NCBI GenBank assembly: GCA_903927685.1
Contig: CAIYOB010000592.1
Location: forward strand, 1-9,977
DNA: 9,977 nucleotides
Source: an uncultured Planctomycetaceae bacterium
GTDB taxonomy: Bacteria; Planctomycetota; Planctomycetia; Pirellulales; Pirellulaceae
Direction: 5' to 3'
The position numbers and the translations under genes were made by a program. The notes below the pieces were generated by a model. It made no database searches. It was given only the letters and a program-made list of their open reading frames with translations, and was not told the DNA's origin. Position 1 is the stretch's first letter; every line of letters begins with the position of its first letter. Of the stretch, positions 7,153-9,977 are shown one piece after another.

Positions 7153-7308
7153 ACTGGGACGCGGGAACCGCTCGGCAGGCAGGCCGCCGAACACGAGGAC
7201 TTTGCCACGGTCGACGCCTCGGCGAAGCGCAGGCCAGAACGCAAAACAGGGGTTCCGGGAGTGAATGGATCGCACTCAGGGAGTCGGGCAAAGAAGTCCG
7301 CGTCCCCG

Positions 7309-9225
7309 TTACGGAGTCGAACTCTTGCGGAGGTAGACGCTGAGCGTACCGTCGTTGTCGCCGAGTTGGCTCCAGCGGTCACCGCAGCGGAGGTACAGAT
7401 CGCCGTCTTGAGCCGCCGTGCAGGTGCCTCGGCTGCCCAGCTCGAACGGCTCGCCCAGCGAGAAATCCTTCATGATAACCCCGGCGAGCCGACCCTGGCC
7501 GTTGGCGTCGCCGTCGGCCGTGACCTCGCCGCCGCCCGGTTGCAGTTTCCACGCGCCCTTGGCCGCGTAATCGAAGGCTTGGCCGGCGGCCAGCTTGACG
7601 CCGGTAGCCTGCCAGCCGTACTTGGCCGCGACCTTGACTGTGACGTAACCCTGAGCGGGCAGGTACTGGAACTTTCGCCCCCACTGCCACGCGCACAGGT
7701 CCGGGCGATAGCCGTTATCGAGATGGCGGACAAAGAAGTCGTATTCAAAGGAAATCTCGCGCGCGACGGGGCCGTACACGGTCTCGAACGAGACCCCGGG
7801 CTGCTCGGTCATCAGGGCGATCCCCAGGGCCTTGAAGCGACCGGCGTAGTTCGGGTTGTTGGCCAGCAGGTGGCAGAGGGCCCACCGCCAGGCGTACGCT
7901 TGCCACGAATCGCCCGTGATTTGGCCCGCGGCGACGATGTCCAGCATCTTCTTGGGCGGCGAGTTCTTCAGGTGGCTGATCACCACCGGATCGAGTTCGA
8001 TCTCCAGGCGATCCTTTTGCCAGTAGTGGCCCATCTCGGCCAGTCCCTCGGCGTACCACGTCGGGCCCGTGTCGCCAAAAGTCTGCGTACAGTAGGCGTG
8101 GATTGCCTCGTGCTGGACGACGCCCACCTGGTCGCACGCATAGACAATCGACTTGGCCACATTGCCCACGCGGACGGACAGCGCGACCCCCGCCGGCTCG
8201 GAGATCTTCGCCACGCCTTCGGGCGGAATCAGTCCGGGCGGCCATTGCGGCAAGTCGCGGACGACGTAGCACTCGAGCACGCCGGCCGGCGGCCGCCCAA
8301 AGTAGTTCGAGACCAGGACGATCATCGTCTCCAACGTGTCCAACAGAATCTGGGCATCGCGATCGGACACGTCGGTGTGAATCAGGAAATGGGCCGAGCG
8401 CACGTCGCGCGGCTTGGACGGCGCGGCGGACAGGTTGCGGTACTTGCTCAGATCGACCGACGCGGCGGAGGGCGCCGGAGCGGTCTGGCCTGCGACCTCG
8501 ACTATCAACTCCTTGATCACCAAGTCGCCGGTCGAGAAACGGGCCGCCAGCAGCTGGGTGACTTTGTCGCCGTTCTTCGCGCGGCGATAGTTGTCGCTTT
8601 CCAGACCGATCTTGACGTCCTTGCTCAGCGTAAACGCCAGGCGGTTGTTCCGCGCGTATTCGGTGTTGGGCACGTTCACCACCAGGCGATTGTCCCGACA
8701 GGAAAAGACATCGCCGGTAATGATGCACTGGGCGAAACCGCCGCGTTCGCCGGGCTCCTGGACAACTTCCAGGCCCAGTTCGTAACGCTTCTCGTCGACG
8801 ATCGCCAGCTGGTCGACAGGGCCTTCGGTGCGTCCCAGTCGATTCACTCGGCCGGGAAAACGAACCAGCGTTCCGGGCGTCAGCGATTCCGGCTTCAGCT
8901 GACCGCGGATCTCGACCGTGGCCGGAAAGTCGATCACGGCCTGCGTGCCCGAGAGCGGCACGCCCTGCTCGTCTTTCGGCTGGATCTTGAACTCGAGGTC
9001 CTTGCCGGCCGAGTCGGTGACGGTGATCGTGCCCACCCCGACGGACTTGACCGTGCCTGCGGTCTGAATCTGCTCCAGCAGTGTAAGCGTCGGTTGCGCG
9101 GAGGCCGACGCGATGCACCCGAGGACCAGAAATGCAACGGCGAACGCGGATCGCCTGCGGCCGGGACTTGCCCCGGGCATCCGGCGTAAGAGTGACCGCT
9201 GGCGGAAAGTCGCGGGCAGATTCAT
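7309..9225 (-). CDS. secreted HExxH zinc metalloprotease (DUF1570-like) with C-terminal LecA-like lectin domain
   Basis: This is a 638-residue protein. An Arg-rich N-terminus leads into a signal sequence (AFAVAFLVLGCIASASA, 27-43). Cleavage could be signal peptidase I after ASA43 or lipidation at C37. Residues 53-245 are a beta-rich domain. Residues 275-500 hold the peptidase: H372-EAIH376 with a downstream WYAEGLAE (390-397) supplying E393 as the likely third zinc ligand, as in gluzincins and the planctomycete DUF1570 family. Residues 525-633 resemble the Pseudomonas LecA (PA-IL) fold, with GWQATGVKLAAGQAFDYAAKG near the start and LGDNDGTLSVYL near the end, where LecA binds calcium and galactose. 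The start is 3 nt after the upstream gene's stop with only a distant AAGGAAA. M16 (9180) is an alternative start lacking a ribosome site. The substrate is unknown; a glycan-targeted extracellular protease is my inference. Confidence 0.82.
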   Translation of the reverse strand: MNLPATFRQRSLLRRMPGASPGRRRSAFAVAFLVLGCIASASAQPTLTLLEQIQTAGTVKSVGVGTITVTDSAGKDLEFKIQPKDEQGVPLSGTQAVIDFPATVEIRGQLKPESLTPGTLVRFPGRVNRLGRTEGPVDQLAIVDEKRYELGLEVVQEPGERGGFAQCIITGDVFSCRDNRLVVNVPNTEYARNNRLAFTLSKDVKIGLESDNYRRAKNGDKVTQLLAARFSTGDLVIKELIVEVAGQTAPAPSAASVDLSKYRNLSAAPSKPRDVRSAHFLIHTDVSDRDAQILLDTLETMIVLVSNYFGRPPAGVLECYVVRDLPQWPPGLIPPEGVAKISEPAGVALSVRVGNVAKSIVYACDQVGVVQHEAIHAYCTQTFGDTGPTWYAEGLAEMGHYWQKDRLEIELDPVVISHLKNSPPKKMLDIVAAGQITGDSWQAYAWRWALCHLLANNPNYAGRFKALGIALMTEQPGVSFETVYGPVAREISFEYDFFVRHLDNGYRPDLCAWQWGRKFQYLPAQGYVTVKVAAKYGWQATGVKLAAGQAFDYAAKGAWKLQPGGGEVTADGDANGQGRLAGVIMKDFSLGEPFELGSRGTCTAAQDGDLYLRCGDRWSQLGDNDGTLSVYLRKSSTP

Positions 9226-9228
9226 GGG

Positions 9229-9977
9229 CTAGGGCGTTTCCTTCTCCAGGTCGTACCGGTCGTCAAGCACCTTCTGCAATTCGCCTTCGACACCCTTCCT
9301 GGAGCCCTCTTCCAGCCACTGGCGGGCTTTAGTTCGCCGCTCGCCGTCCAGGTCCCTGAGCGAGGCCAAGTACGCGCCCTTGATGGTGGCCGACACGGAG
9401 TCGTCTTTCTTCAGCCAGCGGTCCACCAAGGCGACGGCCAGACCCACGGGCAGGCGGTCCAAGGCATAGGTTCGGTTCGTGCCCGTGACGCGAACCGTGA
9501 TCGAGCCCGCGCCGGCGCTAACAAATCCGACCGTGGAATTGCTGCCGACCTCGATTTCGTCACCCGGTTGCAGGCTGGCGACGGACGACTTGAGCGCCGC
9601 CTGAAAGTCCTTGGCGTACCCGGCCAACAGCGACAGACGATCATATCTGGCGTGATGCTCGGGGCTTTTCGGCAGCGATTCGACTTTGTCCAGTTCGGCG
9701 ATTGCCGCGTCGTACCTGCCATCCTGAATCGCCGCCCGGGCCGCTCGGAGCGTCTTGGCCAGGGCCGCAATGTCTTCCGGCGTGACGCTGGCCGAGGCGG
9801 GGGCAGGCTCGGTCGCTGCCGATTCGGGCGTCTTGGGCTCCGCGGGCTCCGGTTTCGTCGTTTCGGGCTTGGCGGGCTCGGGCTTGGCCGGTTCGGGTTC
9901 TTTCGCCGCAGGCTCCTGCGGCGCCGGCTCGGGCGGTTGCGGCTCCGCCGCCGGCGCGGACGGCTGGGGCTCTGCCG
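9229..9977 (-). CDS. conserved hypothetical protein with Pro/Ala/Glu/Lys-rich linker, 5' end outside window
   Basis: The frame ends at 9229 and is open to the window edge, so its start is missing; the visible part has 248 residues. The first 70 or so visible residues are low-complexity, built from units such as EPAKPEPAKPETTKPEPAEP, as in periplasmic spanning linkers. Then comes a helical segment (TPEDIAALAKTLRAARAAIQDGRYDAAIAELDK, a TPR-like pair), a small beta domain with EIEVGSNSTVGFVSAG and VRVTGTNRTYALDRLPVG, and a helical C-terminus ending DRYDLEKETP. The TGTNRTYALDRLPVGLAVAL pattern recalls planctomycete-specific proteins of unknown function. The gene ends 3 nt before the metalloprotease, so the two form an operon. 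The visible part has no enzyme motif. An envelope scaffold role is inference only. Confidence 0.75.
   Translation of the reverse strand, partial: AEPQPSAPAAEPQPPEPAPQEPAAKEPEPAKPEPAKPETTKPEPAEPKTPESAATEPAPASASVTPEDIAALAKTLRAARAAIQDGRYDAAIAELDKVESLPKSPEHHARYDRLSLLAGYAKDFQAALKSSVASLQPGDEIEVGSNSTVGFVSAGAGSITVRVTGTNRTYALDRLPVGLAVALVDRWLKKDDSVSATIKGAYLASLRDLDGERRTKARQWLEEGSRKGVEGELQKVLDDRYDLEKETP

Larger units (their letters stand above)
6958..7308. other. intergenic region / leader upstream of the DUF1559 gene
   Basis: These 351 bases hold no supportable gene. The reading frame of the DUF1559 protein stays open through most of the region, but its translation is low-complexity ([14 protein letters not shown]) and comes from a direct repeat. 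The region should contain the 3' end of the metalloprotease transcript and the promoter of the DUF1559-lipoprotein pair. A weak stem GAGTG (7259-7263)/CACTC (7273-7277) lies about 30-50 nt past the protease stop but lacks a T-tract. Confidence 0.65.

Noticed and set aside
6958..7275. N-terminal extension of the DUF1559 protein to 437 residues
   Set aside because: The extension is low-complexity and would bury the prepilin signal 118 residues into the protein; a strong ribosome site precedes the internal ATG at 6957.
7259..7277. Stem after the metalloprotease stop as a terminator
   Set aside because: Only a 5-bp stem with a 9-nt loop and no T-tract.
7039..9189. 716-codon open frame on the plus strand opposite the metalloprotease
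   Set aside because: It is antisense to a frame with clear catalytic and signal motifs; its translation is rich in Arg, Ala, Gly and Asp with no domain pattern, as expected for a shadow in GC-rich DNA.

Overview
The window is GC-rich bacterial chromosomal DNA, most likely from a planctomycete (probably Pirellulales-like, low confidence on rank). The main pointers are a DUF1559 prepilin-like protein followed by a carboxypeptidase-regulatory-like lipoprotein, a YdjY-domain secreted protein, a large HExxH (DUF1570-like) secreted protein, a five-bladed-propeller glycosidase, and dispersed palindromic intergenic repeats.

Layout. At 1-1616 (minus) a secreted propeller glycosidase is followed by a secreted YdjY-domain protein, 46 nt apart. 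The YdjY frame runs into a 30-bp-period repeat just before the window edge. At 1617-2008 lies a divergent intergenic region with two copies of a dispersed repeat. At 2009-4942 (plus) two GTPases lie in tandem 3 nt apart, each with a full P-loop and a C-terminal DUF697-like hydrophobic module. Only the first has N-terminal membrane helices. At 5018-5392 (minus) is a small orphan ORF whose frame stays open upstream into a near-perfect 21-bp-arm hairpin repeat. At 5547-6957 (minus) a DUF1559 prepilin-like protein and a lipoprotein overlap by 17 nt. At 6958-7308 is a leader/intergenic region with a 21-bp-period direct repeat. At 7309-9977 (minus) a conserved protein with a Pro/Ala/Glu/Lys-rich linker, cut by the window edge, is followed 3 nt later by a predicted secreted zinc metalloprotease with a C-terminal LecA-like beta-sandwich.

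How it fits together. Six of the nine genes encode predicted exported or lipid-anchored proteins typical of the planctomycete cell envelope and carbohydrate-degrading lifestyle. The GTPase pair stands apart as a compact two-gene operon that could form a membrane-associated hetero-oligomer. No phage, CRISPR, tRNA, rRNA or transposase gene was seen. The mobile-looking component is the short palindromic and tandem repeats, which sit between genes and apparently inside the YdjY gene. The observations most worth following are the GTPase pair, the protease-lectin fusion, and the repeats abutting two apparently shortened reading frames.
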